Shown: positions 24,772 through 34,104, counted from the stretch's first letter. The stretch: 53,161 nucleotides of DNA from Desulfobulbaceae bacterium (GCA_012744275.1 JAAYIE010000078.1:1-53161), one strand, 5' to 3'. A program made the numbers and translations. The notes: generated from the letters alone by a model not told the origin.

Positions 24772-25479
24772 TTAAATGCCCAGATAAGCGCGCTGAATGT
24801 CCGGATTGGCGAGGAGCAGCTCTGCTCGGTCCTGCATGGTGATACGACCGTTTTCCAGCACATAGCCGCGATCCGCCACCTGCAGCGCCAGGTTGGCGTT
24901 TTGCTCCACCAAAAAGATAGTGGTGTGCTGTTCCTTGTTTATTTTTTTTATGATTTCAAAGATCTGCCTGGTTATAAGCGGCGCCAGCCCCATGGAAGGC
25001 TCGTCCAGCAAAAGCAGCTGGGGCCGGGCCATGAGCGCGCGGGAAATGGCCAGCATCTGCTGTTCACCGCCAGAGAGGTTACCGCCCGGCTGATTGCGGC
25101 GCTGCTTGAGGATGGGGAAAAGCTCGTAGATATAGGCACGGTCATCCTCGATGCCCTTTTTGTCGCGCCGCAAAAAAGCGCCCATATCCAGGTTTTCAGA
25201 GACGGTCAGGGCCGGGAAAATGTGCCGCCCTTCCGGTACTTGGGATATACCCATCTGTACGAGAAGGTTTGGAGCAATTCCCAGGATTTCCTGATCTTTA
25301 AACAGGATTTCACCCCGGCGAGGGACAAGAATGCCGGAAATGGCCATCAAGGTGGTACTTTTGCCTGCGCCGTTTGCACCGATTAAGGTGATGATCTCGC
25401 CTGCTTCAATTTCAAGGGAAAGATCGTACAGGGCCTGGATGTTGCCATAGTAGACATCAACCTGGCGGAGTTCAAGCAT
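24772..25479 (-). CDS. livF: LivF, branched-chain amino acid ABC transporter ATPase
   Basis: The 235-residue ATPase has Walker A GANGAGKSTT (about 34-43), signature LSGGEQQML (about 135-143), Walker B LLLLDEPSMGL (about 154-164) and the LivF-type end VLENGRITM and NPDIQRAYLGI. It overlaps livG by 8 bases. It supplies energy for uptake of leucine, isoleucine and valine or related solutes through LivHM. Confidence 0.94.
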   Translation of the reverse strand: MLELRQVDVYYGNIQALYDLSLEIEAGEIITLIGANGAGKSTTLMAISGILVPRRGEILFKDQEILGIAPNLLVQMGISQVPEGRHIFPALTVSENLDMGAFLRRDKKGIEDDRAYIYELFPILKQRRNQPGGNLSGGEQQMLAISRALMARPQLLLLDEPSMGLAPLITRQIFEIIKKINKEQHTTIFLVEQNANLALQVADRGYVLENGRITMQDRAELLLANPDIQRAYLGI

Positions 25480-26266
25480 ACTCCACCTCCTCGCCCAGGT
25501 AAGCTTTGATCACCACCGGGTTAATACGCACCTCCTCAGATGTGCCCTCGGCAATTTTGCGTCCGTAATCCACCACAAAAATGTAGTCAGAAAGGCTCAT
25601 CACTAGTTTCATGTCGTGCTCGATGAGCAATATGGACAGCCCCTCATCACGGATATTGCGGATGAGGCTGGTGAGATTTTGTGTTTCCTGGGGATTCATA
25701 CCGGCAGCGGGCTCATCCAACAGAAGCAGCAGTGGTTCTGTGGCCAGGGCCCTGGCAATTTCCAGGCGGCGTTGTGCTCCATAGGGCAGATTTCTGGCAA
25801 ATTCATCAGCCACATCGGCCAAGCCTACTTTGGCAAGAAGGGCCATGCTGATGTCCACAGTTTCCTTTTCCTCCTTCCTGGTCCCCGGGTTGCGCAGAAT
25901 CGCCCCAAAAATTTTTGCCTTGGTTCGGCAATGGCGGCCGATCATTACGTTTTCCAGTACGGTCATGCCGGGGAAGAGCCGAATGTTCTGAAAAGTGCGT
26001 GCGAGCCCTGCCTCGGTCACCTGGTTGGGTTTCAGGCCATTGAGCCTGCGGCCTGGCTGTTCTGGCGGTGACAAATGCAATTCTCCTGCGGTGGGCATGT
26101 AAATGCCGGTGAGGCAGTTGAAAAAAGTGGTTTTTCCTGCGCCATTGGGGCCGATGAGTGCAGCGATTTGTCCTGGATAGATCTGCAGGTCAAGTTTGTC
26201 TAGGGCACGGATACCACCGAATTCCATGGTCAAACCGCGGACGCTTAGAATGGGTTCTGTGCTCAT
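25472..26266 (-). CDS. livG: LivG, branched-chain amino acid ABC transporter ATPase
   Basis: The 264-residue ATPase has Walker A GPNGAGKTTFFN (about 38-49), the LivG-type insertion with LARTFQNIRLF, signature LPYGAQRRLEIARAL, Walker B LLLLDEPAAGMN and LIEHDMKLVM. The larger size and Q-loop region mark it as the LivG partner of LivF. It overlaps livM by 4 bases and livF by 8. Confidence 0.94.
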   Translation of the reverse strand: MSTEPILSVRGLTMEFGGIRALDKLDLQIYPGQIAALIGPNGAGKTTFFNCLTGIYMPTAGELHLSPPEQPGRRLNGLKPNQVTEAGLARTFQNIRLFPGMTVLENVMIGRHCRTKAKIFGAILRNPGTRKEEKETVDISMALLAKVGLADVADEFARNLPYGAQRRLEIARALATEPLLLLLDEPAAGMNPQETQNLTSLIRNIRDEGLSILLIEHDMKLVMSLSDYIFVVDYGRKIAEGTSEEVRINPVVIKAYLGEEVEYA

Positions 26267-27483
26267 GGTGCACTGTCCTTCTTGTGATAGCTGCGACGAA
26301 TATTGGCAACAATACCCTGGGGTCTGAAGACCATCATAATGACGAGGAGCGCACCAAAGGCCAGCATACGATAATCAGAAAAGGCGCGCAGGTATTCGGG
26401 CAGAAGGATCAGTATCAGTGCGCCAATAATGACGCCGACAATGGAGCCCATACCGCCCAATACCACAATGCAGAGGATCATGGCCGATTCGAGGAAGGTG
26501 AAACTGTCCGGGTTGACATAGGCGTTCTTGGCTGCAAAAAGTACGCCGGCAAGCCCGGCCCAGGTGGCGCCAAGGGCAAAGGCGGTAAGTTTGATGGTGG
26601 TTTTATCGATGCCCATAGCCTGGCAGGCGATTTCATCTTCCCGTAAAGCGAAAAGCGCCCGGCCGATTCGCGAGTTTTGCAGACGATTGATCACAAAGAT
26701 GGTGAGGAGCACCATGGCAATGGTGAGGTAGTACTGGTAATTCAGCGTTGTCGCCATGGACATTTCCATACCAAAGAAGCCCGGCCGGCTGATATTGGAA
26801 ATGCCGCCGGGACCTTGCGAGAATTCAGCCCAGTTTTTTAATACCAGGAGAATGATTTCACCAAAACCCAGGGTGACAATGGCCAGATAGTCACCACGCA
26901 GGCGCAATACCGGGAAACCCAGCAAAATACCGAACAGGGCTGCCATGATGCCGCCCAGGGGTAGGGCCACCCAAAAGCCGACGCCAAAGTGCATATTCAA
27001 AAGGGCATAGGTATAGGCCCCCACCGCATAGAAGGCCACATAGCCCAGGTTGAGCAGACCGGCCACGCCCACGACGATATTGAGGCCCAGACCGAGCACC
27101 ACATACATCAGCGCCGTGGTCATGATGTTGACCTGATAGGTGGAAAAGAGCAGGGGAAAGATGAGAAAAAACAGTGCACCCGCTGCCAGTACCGGTCGAG
27201 ATACGACCGGATTGCTGAAAAAACGCTCGGTCAGGCTGATGTGAATGACTTTTTCTTGATGGCGCTGCTGCTCACGCTTGCGATCGTGCAGGCCGCGAAA
27301 GATGCTGGTCAGCAGTGAGGCAGAACCAGCGGCTACACCCACATACAACAGATTGTGCCAGCGCCAGATCACCAGGTTTTCCGTAGTGTTCACCTTTATC
27401 ACCAGGAGGGGAAAGGTGAGAAACATGAACCAGAGAGCAGCGATCAGGGCTTTGCGGCAATCCTTCAGGGTAATTACGTCCAT
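26263..27483 (-). CDS. livM: LivM, branched-chain amino acid permease
   Basis: The 406-residue integral membrane protein has about ten hydrophobic segments and the BPD_transp_2 signature in residues 115-390 (GLGLNIVVGVAGLLNLGYVAFYAVGAY; GGMGSIVGVIIGA). An extra N-terminal pair of segments (about 10-60) with a charged loop is as in E. coli LivM (about 425 residues). It lies 23 bases downstream of livH and overlaps livG. Confidence 0.93.
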   Translation of the reverse strand: MDVITLKDCRKALIAALWFMFLTFPLLVIKVNTTENLVIWRWHNLLYVGVAAGSASLLTSIFRGLHDRKREQQRHQEKVIHISLTERFFSNPVVSRPVLAAGALFFLIFPLLFSTYQVNIMTTALMYVVLGLGLNIVVGVAGLLNLGYVAFYAVGAYTYALLNMHFGVGFWVALPLGGIMAALFGILLGFPVLRLRGDYLAIVTLGFGEIILLVLKNWAEFSQGPGGISNISRPGFFGMEMSMATTLNYQYYLTIAMVLLTIFVINRLQNSRIGRALFALREDEIACQAMGIDKTTIKLTAFALGATWAGLAGVLFAAKNAYVNPDSFTFLESAMILCIVVLGGMGSIVGVIIGALILILLPEYLRAFSDYRMLAFGALLVIMMVFRPQGIVANIRRSYHKKDSAP

Positions 27484-27506
27484 CTGCTGTAAAGGCTCCT
27501 GAACGT

Positions 27507-28409
27507 TCAGACTTTTTCGATGGTGGCCCTGCCGAGCAGGCCGGCCGGGCGGAAAATAAGAATCAGCACCAGAAGCGAGAAGGCAAACACATCTTCATAG
27601 GCGCTGGAGACATAGCCTGTGGCGAATGATTCGGTGAGTCCAAGCACAAAACTGCCCAGCACTGCTCCAGGAATAGAGCCAATACCGCCCAGTACCGCAG
27701 CGGTAAAGGCTTTGATGCCTGCGATAAAGCCAATGTAGAAATTGATCTGGCCGATGTGCGAAGCGATGAGTACCCCGCCGATTGCTGCCAGGGACGAACC
27801 GGTGATAAAGGTAACAGAGATGACGGTATCCACGTTCACGCCCACCAGAAAAGCCATGGTTCGATCTTGCGAAGTGGCGCGCATCGCCTTGCCGGTACGG
27901 GTAAATTTGATCATCAGGGTCAAAAGGATCATTACAATGGCGGTGACCAATAAGATGGCCAGATCAGTTGTCCCCACCATGGAAGTAAAGCGATTCAGAA
28001 AGGGTAAATCAGGTATCAGGGCCGGGAAGGGCAGAAAGTTGGGAGTTTGGGCCAGCATAACATAGTTTTGTAGAAAAATGGACATGCCAATGGCCGAAAT
28101 CAGGGGCGAAAGCCTGGGAGCACCCCGCAGGGGGCGATAGGCCAGTCGCTCCACGGTAAAACCATAGGCCGCCGACCAGATGATTGCCGCAACCGAGGCC
28201 AAAATCAGTATGGCTGGCAATGGCAGGCCATACATGTTGAGCACGGTGGCAATGATGAGCGCGGTGAAGGCGCCAATCATGTAAATTTCGCCGTGGGCGA
28301 AGTTGATCAGCCCGATAATGCCATAGACCATGGTGTAGCCCAAAGCTATGAGCGCATAAATAGAGCCGCGTGTAAGGCCGCTGAAAACCAGTTCCAGGAA
28401 GTATTCCAT
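27507..28409 (-). CDS. livH: LivH, branched-chain amino acid permease
   Basis: The 300-residue permease has eight hydrophobic segments and the LivH signature GLINFAHGEIYMIGAF (about 37-52) and VLGGIGSIPGAVLG near 240. Start ATG 28409 (MEYFLELVFSGLTRG) fits LivH; the frame extends to a TTG at 28475 but that would run through a terminator-like hairpin. It follows livJ after 123 bases with two hairpins between. Confidence 0.93.
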   Translation of the reverse strand: MEYFLELVFSGLTRGSIYALIALGYTMVYGIIGLINFAHGEIYMIGAFTALIIATVLNMYGLPLPAILILASVAAIIWSAAYGFTVERLAYRPLRGAPRLSPLISAIGMSIFLQNYVMLAQTPNFLPFPALIPDLPFLNRFTSMVGTTDLAILLVTAIVMILLTLMIKFTRTGKAMRATSQDRTMAFLVGVNVDTVISVTFITGSSLAAIGGVLIASHIGQINFYIGFIAGIKAFTAAVLGGIGSIPGAVLGSFVLGLTESFATGYVSSAYEDVFAFSLLVLILIFRPAGLLGRATIEKV

Positions 28410-28442
28410 GCCAGCAGGATGCGGATAGGTCGTGTGGAAAAC

Positions 28443-28466
28443 ACCGCCGCAGTTGCCTGCGGCGGT
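28443..28466 (-). terminator. Hairpin 2 between livJ and livH
   Basis: ACCGCCGCA (28443-28451) and TGCGGCGGT (28458-28466) form a 9-bp stem with a 6-base loop; on the minus strand it is followed by GTTTTCC. It looks like a partial terminator or stabilising hairpin between livJ and livH. Confidence 0.6.
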
Positions 28467-28476
28467 TTGCGTCAAA

Positions 28477-28504
28477 CAAAACCCGGTAGTAATGAAAACC
28501 GGGT
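28477..28504 (-). terminator. Hairpin 1 between livJ and livH, terminator-like
   Basis: On the minus strand ACCCGGT (28504-28498) pairs with ACCGGGT (28487-28481) and TTTGTTT follows. Partial termination here would make livJ mRNA more abundant than that of the membrane genes, as is usual for binding-protein operons. Confidence 0.65.
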
Positions 28505-28532
28505 AAGGGTAGATCTAAGGACAGGAGCAGGT

Positions 28533-29657
28533 TTATTCAGCTGTATGATAGTGGCCGTCCTTGACCACAAACATGTTAAAGCCAATGCCCACTGGGTCGC
28601 CATGTTCATCAAAGCTGATTTCGCCAAATGGAGTGTCGACCTTTTCCGACCGCAGGGCGGCAGCCACGTCTTCGGCGTCAAAGGACTTCGCTTTTTCCAG
28701 GGCATTGATGATGGCCAGGGTGGCGGCTACGCCATTATCAAAGAAAGAGCCGGGATCAGTGCCTTCTAATTTCTTGAATTTTTCACGATATTCGAGGGTA
28801 ATGGGGTTTTGGGAGGTGTCGGTGGGGCCAGTGGCGTACACGCCCTCTGCATCCTTGCCCGCCACTTTGATGAAGGCCTCGTCCTTGATGCCGTCATCGG
28901 AAACAAAGGTGGTGTTTATGCGTTTTTTGCGCATCTGGCTGACCAGCTTGGAGGCTTCAGGGTGGTAGCCGCCGAAAATAACCACATCGGCATTGGAACG
29001 CTTGATTTTCTGGATAACTGCGGAAAAGTCCACCTGTCCCACGGTAATGCCTTCAAAAAGTACAACTTCAGCTTGCTTGGACTCCTCAATGAACTGTTTG
29101 GAATAGTTAGCCAAACCAAGACCGTAGTCGCCCTTGTCGTGCAGGATAGCGACTTTTTTAGCCGCAAGCTTGTTGAGGATAAAGTCAACCATGGTGCGCG
29201 CCTGCCGGTCATCCGAGGCGATGGTACGGAAAAAGAGCTTGTATTCACCGGACTGGGTCAACTCGGGGGTGGTGGCTGAGGGTGCGATGGCAACTATTTT
29301 TGCGTCGCGGTAGATCGGTAATGCCGCCTTGGTGGGCCCGGAACAGATGTGACCAACAACAGCTTTGACCCCGTCGGAAACCAGTTTGGTGGCCAGGTTA
29401 GCTGCGGCCTCTGGTTTGCACTGGTCATCCACCAGCACCAGCTCAATGGGAGAGCCCTTGACGCCACCTTTGGCGTTCACATCTTTCACCACCAACTGCG
29501 CCCCTTTTAAGGTGGGCAGGCCATAGGAGGCCAAATCACCGCTGTGTGCACCGGCAACGCCGATTTTTATAGGAGTTGCTGCCAAGGAAGGGTGAGCGGC
29601 AGCGATTACCATCGCGACTGCGGCAATAAGGGAGAAGAGCTTTGCGGTTTTCGTCAT
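28533..29657 (-). CDS. livJ: LivJ/LivK, branched-chain amino acid binding protein
   Basis: The 374-residue periplasmic protein has a signal peptide (about 1-26, cleaved near SLAATP) and a type I two-lobe binding fold (Peripla_BP_6): IKIGVAGAHSGDLASYG at the start, VVGHICSGPTKAALP with the ligand-lobe, GDYGLGLANYSKQF, and VVIFGGYHPEASKL. The strong ribosome site GGAGGT lies before ATG 29657. As the first gene of the liv operon it captures the solute for LivHMGF. The precise ligand cannot be told from sequence. Confidence 0.93.
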   Translation of the reverse strand: MTKTAKLFSLIAAVAMVIAAAHPSLAATPIKIGVAGAHSGDLASYGLPTLKGAQLVVKDVNAKGGVKGSPIELVLVDDQCKPEAAANLATKLVSDGVKAVVGHICSGPTKAALPIYRDAKIVAIAPSATTPELTQSGEYKLFFRTIASDDRQARTMVDFILNKLAAKKVAILHDKGDYGLGLANYSKQFIEESKQAEVVLFEGITVGQVDFSAVIQKIKRSNADVVIFGGYHPEASKLVSQMRKKRINTTFVSDDGIKDEAFIKVAGKDAEGVYATGPTDTSQNPITLEYREKFKKLEGTDPGSFFDNGVAATLAIINALEKAKSFDAEDVAAALRSEKVDTPFGEISFDEHGDPVGIGFNMFVVKDGHYHTAE

Positions 29658-30275
29658 GAACAGACCTCCGGTGTTTGGTGCCAGGTTGACGGGATATCAC
29701 GTAGATTTGAACTATTCTTCATACTCTATTGGATTTTTTTTGCACTAAAAATGACCGAAGGGGCCCCTGCGATTATTCGATCTTGCGTGGAAAGAGGTAC
29801 ATGGATCGCCTTGTCAGGTCAGGATCCATCCAGTGGTCCCAACTGAGCCCAGCAAGTGCTGGTCCAGGGCTTGAAACGCCACCACCGCATTAAAGCGTTT
29901 TCTACGGACTTTGGAAAAAGTTCCGGAATGCACCTTTTTTGTACACCTGCGTCACAGTTTTTTTTCGTCGTCTTGAGCTCAATTTTGCTCTGGGAATGAA
30001 TGAGAGCATCATCGCTCAAGTAAATGGTGAAATGGTGTTCAGATGCTGGAATAGCCAGATTTAACCAGATCTGGGTGCGTTCGAAGAGGTATGACGAGGC
30101 TGTTTCTTGGTGGTGCCGAACAGAGAAAATCTGTTCGCTCCGGCAACACGAGAGTGGTAGAAAAACAGCTGGGCAGGTGGAGTTGTGGCGGCTGATTGAA
30201 ATGATCAGCAGCCTTTCACAACTGCTGTTGCCATTCAATTATTTTATCAAATCCGGCACATTGCTGCCTCACGCC
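29658..30275. other. Divergent intergenic region, livJ and MFS gene
   Basis: About 620 bases between the livJ start (-) and the MFS start (+). It must hold both promoters; I cannot pick them with confidence. Frames on either strand are open for up to 140 codons but have no family match or ribosome site. A hairpin lies at 30117-30137. A short stretch near 29865-29915 reads LKRHHRIKAF on the plus strand, faintly like IS4-type transposase ends, too short to call. Confidence 0.5.
30117..30137. repeat. 8-bp hairpin upstream of the MFS gene
   Basis: CGAACAGA (30117-30124), loop GAAAA, TCTGTTCG (30130-30137). It is a perfect stem 140 bases before the MFS start, possibly an operator or leader hairpin. 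Confidence 0.45.
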
Positions 30276-31541
30276 ATGTCGAAAAGGTCTTCCATTTTGT
30301 TGTTTCTTACCCTGGGGCTCTTTTTTGCTTCTTTGCCCTGGTATAATTTTTCGGCAGTAGCCCCTGAGCTTGCCAAAGAGTTTGGACTGAGCGCCTCCCA
30401 AATCGGCGCTATCATCTCCGCCTTTCAAATGGGCTATGTCGTTGTTGTGCTGTTCACCGGCTGGCTGTCCGACAAGATCGGGCCAAAACGGGTTATTGTG
30501 ACGGCCACCCTGCTTGCAGGTGTTTTTTCAACCCTCTTTGCCTTAATCGCCAATACTTTTAGCAGCATCCTGATTTTACGTGTGCTTTCCGGGCTGGCCA
30601 CCGGAGCTATTTATGTGCCGGGTATGGCTCTGCTCACCCAATGGTTTGCCGCTAACGAGCGGGGCAAGGCGCTCAGTCTGTTTACCGTGGCCATTCCTCT
30701 TGCCGGTGCAGCAAGTTATCTGGTAACCGGCTGGTTTGCCGCCCGCTGGGGTTGGCGCGCCGGTATTCTGGCCACCTCCCTGCCAGCCTTTATCGGCTTT
30801 TTTTGCGTTGCCCTGCTGGTGCAGGAACGCCGGCAAGCAAAAGACCCTGATGCAGACGCTGCCGCTATCAGCACGCGAATGGCAAGGGCGACAGTATTCA
30901 AGTGGAGCATGATGGTGCCGGCTGTTTTGATTACGACGGCCTACATGGGCCATATGTGGGAGTTGTACGGACACAACAGCTGGCTTGGCCCCTTTCTTCA
31001 CTCAGCCCTGCTTGCTGCTGGCGGCGATGTCACTAAAGCCGTGGCCCAGAGTGGCATGCTCGCCTCTGTTTCAATTTTTGTGGGGGTGCCTGCAACCATG
31101 CTCTGCGGTATCCTTGCAGACAAGTATGGCCGCATACGCATTATTATGCTGTCTTCAATGGCAAGTTTTGTGGGTACTTGCCTGGTCGGCTTCAGTCATG
31201 GTCGGCCGATGGGCATGGTGGTGGCAGTTTCTATGTGGATTGGCGCCTGGGTTATTGCAGATACCGCCATGTACAAGGCAGTTCTCACCGAAGTGGTACC
31301 CGAACGTTTTCTTGGCACAGCCCTTGGGCTGCAATCTGTGGCCGGCTTTGGCATGACAGCTCTGTCTCCGGCTACTTTTGGGGTTCTTCTGGAGCGTTAC
31401 AATCCCGGTCAAATTGTTGCTGACGCTGCCCTGTGGTGGCCGTCTTATCTGGCTCTGGCCCTGCCGGCTCTGCTGGCGCCTCTGGCGACCACCATGCTCA
31501 TGTTGTGGCAGAGACGGCATCCCGGCGAGGTTTGGCCTTAA
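30276..31541 (+). CDS. MFS transporter
   Basis: The 421-residue protein is a twelve-helix major facilitator: after SKRSSILLFLTLGLFFASL the loop GWLSDKIGPKRV (about 63-74) is the motif A of MFS, repeated in the second half as ADKYGRIRI. The substrate is unknown; the closest look is to the nitrate/oxalate/cyanate-type or sugar-phosphate MFS of general predictors. Start ATG 30276 gives a normal N terminus directly before the first helix; the frame extends back to 30024 with unlikely sequence. The ribosome site is weak. It converges on csaA with 5 bases between. Confidence 0.85.
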   Translation: MSKRSSILLFLTLGLFFASLPWYNFSAVAPELAKEFGLSASQIGAIISAFQMGYVVVVLFTGWLSDKIGPKRVIVTATLLAGVFSTLFALIANTFSSILILRVLSGLATGAIYVPGMALLTQWFAANERGKALSLFTVAIPLAGAASYLVTGWFAARWGWRAGILATSLPAFIGFFCVALLVQERRQAKDPDADAAAISTRMARATVFKWSMMVPAVLITTAYMGHMWELYGHNSWLGPFLHSALLAAGGDVTKAVAQSGMLASVSIFVGVPATMLCGILADKYGRIRIIMLSSMASFVGTCLVGFSHGRPMGMVVAVSMWIGAWVIADTAMYKAVLTEVVPERFLGTALGLQSVAGFGMTALSPATFGVLLERYNPGQIVADAALWWPSYLALALPALLAPLATTMLMLWQRRHPGEVWP

Positions 31542-31546
31542 TCGTT

Positions 31547-31885
31547 TTAGAAAAGCTTACTGCCGTTGGGTACTAGCCTCTCGGGCATGGCCAGCACCAC
31601 TGCCCCATCTTGGTCGGGAAAACCGGTAATCAGGCATTCGGAGCGGTGCGGGCCGATCTGCTTGGGCGGGAAGTTGAGCACGCCCAGCACCTGGCGGCCC
31701 GGCAAATCTTCTTTGTTGTACAGCGTTGTGATCTGCGCGCTTGACTTTCTCAGACCGATCTCCGGGCCGAAATCCACCACCAGGAGGTAGGCAGGTTTGC
31801 GCGCCTCGGGAAACTCCTGCGCTTCCACGATGGTGCCCACCCGCAATTCTACTTTGGCAAAATCGGCCCAGTTGATCGTTTCCAT
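31547..31885 (-). CDS. csaA: CsaA-type tRNA-binding domain protein
   Basis: The 112-residue protein is a single OB-fold tRNA-binding domain, collinear with Bacillus Csa[23 protein letters not shown] (about 11-32), [22 protein letters not shown] and the end LVPNGSKLF. CsaA has been described as a secretion-related chaperone and binds tRNA in related proteins. It follows icd after 6 bases and is probably co-transcribed with it. Confidence 0.88.
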   Translation of the reverse strand: METINWADFAKVELRVGTIVEAQEFPEARKPAYLLVVDFGPEIGLRKSSAQITTLYNKEDLPGRQVLGVLNFPPKQIGPHRSECLITGFPDQDGAVVLAMPERLVPNGSKLF

Positions 31886-31891
31886 ACCGTC

Positions 31892-33112
31892 TTACTTAAC
31901 CCCCAGGGCTTTTCGCAGATTTTCATCCAGCTTGGCGAGGAATTCCTCGGTGGTGAGCCATTTTTGCTCTGCACCTACCAGAATGGCCAAATCCTTGGTC
32001 ATGAAGCCGGATTCCACGGTTTCAATGCACACCTTCTCCAGTTGTTCGGCAAAGCGGATCAGGGCGCTATTGTCGTCAAACTTGCCCCGGTACCAGAGGC
32101 CGCGTGTCCAGGCAAAGATGGAGGCAATGGGGTTGGTAGAGGTCTTGTTGCCCTTCTGGTGCTCGCGATAGTGGCGGGTGACCGTGCCATGGGCAGCCTC
32201 GGCCTCGACCGTTTTGCCGTCTTCGGTGAGCAATACCGAGGTCATCAGGCCAAGGGAGCCAAAACCCTGGGCCACGGTGTCGGACTGGACATCGCCATCA
32301 TAGTTCTTGCAGGCCCAGACGAAACCACCCTCCCATTTCAGCGCGCAGGCCACCATGTCGTCAATCAGGCGGTGCTCATAGGTAAGGCCCGCCTCCTTGA
32401 AGCGCTGGGCGAATTCCTGGTCAAACACTTCCTGGAACAGATCCTTGAAACGGCCGTCGTATTTTTTCAGGATGGTGTTCTTGGTGGACAGATACACCGG
32501 CCAGCCCAGGGTGAGCGCATAGTTCATACAGGAGCGGGCAAAACCGCGGATGGAATCATCCAGGTTGTACATGCCCATGGCAATGCCGGCAGTCGGGAAG
32601 TTGAACACCTCATGGCGCACAGGCTCGCCGCCGCCCTCCGGTTCAAAGACCATGCTCAGTTTACCCGCGCCAGGCACCAGAAAATCCGTGGCCCGGTACT
32701 GGTCGCCAAAGGCATGGCGGCCAATGACAATGGGCTTGGTCCAGCCGGGCACCAGCCGGGGCACGTTCTTGCAGATAATGGGCTGGCGGAAAACCGTGCC
32801 GCCAATGATATTACGGATAGTGCCGTTGGGCGATTTCCACATCTTTTTCAGGGAAAACTCCTGAACCCTGGCCTCATCCGGGGTGATGGTGGCGCACTTC
32901 ACGCCCACCCCGTATTTCTTGATGGCCTCGGCTGCCTCGATGGTCACCTTGTCGTCGGTGGCATCGCGGTTTTCCATGCCCAGGTCATAGTATTTCAGAT
33001 CAATATCCAGGTAGGGCAGGATCAGCTTATCCTTGATGAATTGCCAGATGATGCGGGTCATCTCATCGCCATCCAGCTCCACCACCGGATTGCGTACCTT
33101 GATTTTATTCAT
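31892..33112 (-). CDS. icd: NADP-dependent isocitrate dehydrogenase, eukaryotic-like type
   Basis: This enzyme converts isocitrate to 2-oxoglutarate and CO2. The 406-residue sequence is the homodimeric, mitochondria-like subtype and not the E. coli type: [13 protein letters not shown] (11-23), [17 protein letters not shown] (about 92-108, substrate loop), [14 protein letters not shown] with metal Asp residues, and AHGTVTRHY (about 309-317, NADP-binding). It lies in a row with acnB and korDABC, so it acts in the same half of the TCA cycle. The ATG follows AAGGAGAC. Confidence 0.95.
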   Translation of the reverse strand: MNKIKVRNPVVELDGDEMTRIIWQFIKDKLILPYLDIDLKYYDLGMENRDATDDKVTIEAAEAIKKYGVGVKCATITPDEARVQEFSLKKMWKSPNGTIRNIIGGTVFRQPIICKNVPRLVPGWTKPIVIGRHAFGDQYRATDFLVPGAGKLSMVFEPEGGGEPVRHEVFNFPTAGIAMGMYNLDDSIRGFARSCMNYALTLGWPVYLSTKNTILKKYDGRFKDLFQEVFDQEFAQRFKEAGLTYEHRLIDDMVACALKWEGGFVWACKNYDGDVQSDTVAQGFGSLGLMTSVLLTEDGKTVEAEAAHGTVTRHYREHQKGNKTSTNPIASIFAWTRGLWYRGKFDDNSALIRFAEQLEKVCIETVESGFMTKDLAILVGAEQKWLTTEEFLAKLDENLRKALGVK

Positions 33113-33145
33113 GTTGTCTCCTTGCCTTTAATGACATATTGAAAG

Positions 33146-33162
33146 GCCGGGGTTGCCCCGGC
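33146..33162 (-). terminator. Hairpin before icd, possible weak terminator
   Basis: GCCGGGG (33146-33152) and CCCCGGC (33156-33162) form a 7-bp stem with a 3-base loop; minus-strand continuation is CTTTC. It lies between the small unknown gene and icd and may terminate part of transcription or mark a processing site. Confidence 0.5.
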
Positions 33163-33216
33163 ATAAACTGAATAACGATAATTCTATACTTTTAACGGAT
33201 TTTTTTGCAGCTTCAG

Positions 33217-33531
33217 TTACCGCCAATACCTGCCTGAGGAATAGATAAAACCATTAGGATGGGCCTGCATTCGAAAAGGTTGTTCTGGTTTGGCAATAAC
33301 TTCCTGTGCCTCCTTGTCTTCCTCGAACCTGGAAAATCCATTACGTTTTAACGCAGCTTTGGCATCTGAGATTGAGCTAAAGTTAAGCTGATCAAAAATA
33401 CCTGAGGTGTCTTCAAAAAAATACACTGTACATCCTGATTCTGAAGGTTCTATGACGCCCCAGTTTTGCTGAAGGAAGTCCACTACTTTGAACCAGTAGT
33501 CAGTATTGGTGATATCCGGTACTTGTTTCAT
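33217..33531 (-). CDS. Small protein of unknown function
   Basis: The 104-residue protein begins KQVPDITNTDYWFKVVDFLQ and has no family I know; it is aromatic-rich, with ISDAKAALKRNGFSRF in the middle and no signal peptide or Cys motif. ATG 33531 is the likely start; a TTG at 33573 would overlap korC. It sits between korC and icd on their strand. Its AT-richer codons differ from the flanking enzymes, which hints at later insertion. Confidence 0.6.
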   Translation of the reverse strand: MKQVPDITNTDYWFKVVDFLQQNWGVIEPSESGCTVYFFEDTSGIFDQLNFSSISDAKAALKRNGFSRFEEDKEAQEVIAKPEQPFRMQAHPNGFIYSSGRYWR

Positions 33532-33550
33532 TGTTTGGTCCGTTAATCCA

Positions 33551-34102
33551 TCAAGATTGATACAGATTACCAACTTCCATGCCTAATTCCAAGGCCTTAA
33601 GGTTGTTGGCTTGCAGAGCCGCGGGAAATCGGCATTCCAGCACCTTAACCACGCTCTCCTTCTTCACCACCGGGTAGATACCTAAAAGCGCGCCTAAAAT
33701 CGCGATGTTGAAAACTACCGGCTTGCCAATCTCCTCCACCACCTTGTTGTAGAGGTCAAGCTCGATGTGGATGGCGTCGAATTTCTGTACGCTTTTGACA
33801 AAGCGCCTGTCTGTGATGAACAGACCACCCGGCCGGATAAGCATGCCGAAGCGGGTGTAGGCCTCCTGGGTCAGGCAGATGAGCACGCCAGTCTGGATGA
33901 TCTTGGGGATGCGGATCGGGAATTTGGAAATAATAACATCAGCCCGGGTTGCACCTCCCCGGGCAGCCGCACCGTAGGACTGCGATTGTACTGCTTCAAG
34001 CCCCTCGTGTATAACTGCAGCTTCCCCCAGAACAATGGCTGCGGTAATTAAACCCTGGCCGCCGGACCCGGTGAAAATAATCTGATGGGTGGTATTTTCC
34101 AT
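33551..34102 (-). CDS. korC: KorC, 2-oxoglutarate:ferredoxin oxidoreductase gamma subunit
   Basis: The 183-residue subunit has the gamma-domain signature FTGSGGQGLITAAIVLGEAA (about 10-29) and SQSYGAAARGGATRADVIIS (about 40-59). It forms with KorA, KorB and KorD the CoA-dependent enzyme converting 2-oxoglutarate to succinyl-CoA with reduced ferredoxin, or back. It starts 2 bases after korB. The alternative substrates of this family (2-oxoisovalerate) are less likely next to icd and acnB. Confidence 0.92.
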   Translation of the reverse strand: MENTTHQIIFTGSGGQGLITAAIVLGEAAVIHEGLEAVQSQSYGAAARGGATRADVIISKFPIRIPKIIQTGVLICLTQEAYTRFGMLIRPGGLFITDRRFVKSVQKFDAIHIELDLYNKVVEEIGKPVVFNIAILGALLGIYPVVKKESVVKVLECRFPAALQANNLKALELGMEVGNLYQS

Positions 34103-34104
34103 GC

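Noticed and set aside
29819-30238. Minus-strand frame and faint IS4-like LKRHHRIKAF on the plus strand
   Set aside because: Only about ten residues resemble the IS4 end; the frame has no ribosome site. Too weak to call a remnant.
30024-30275. 84-codon extension of the MFS gene
   Set aside because: The added sequence is polar, Cys/Trp-rich and unlike any MFS N terminus; ATG 30276 fits directly before the first helix.
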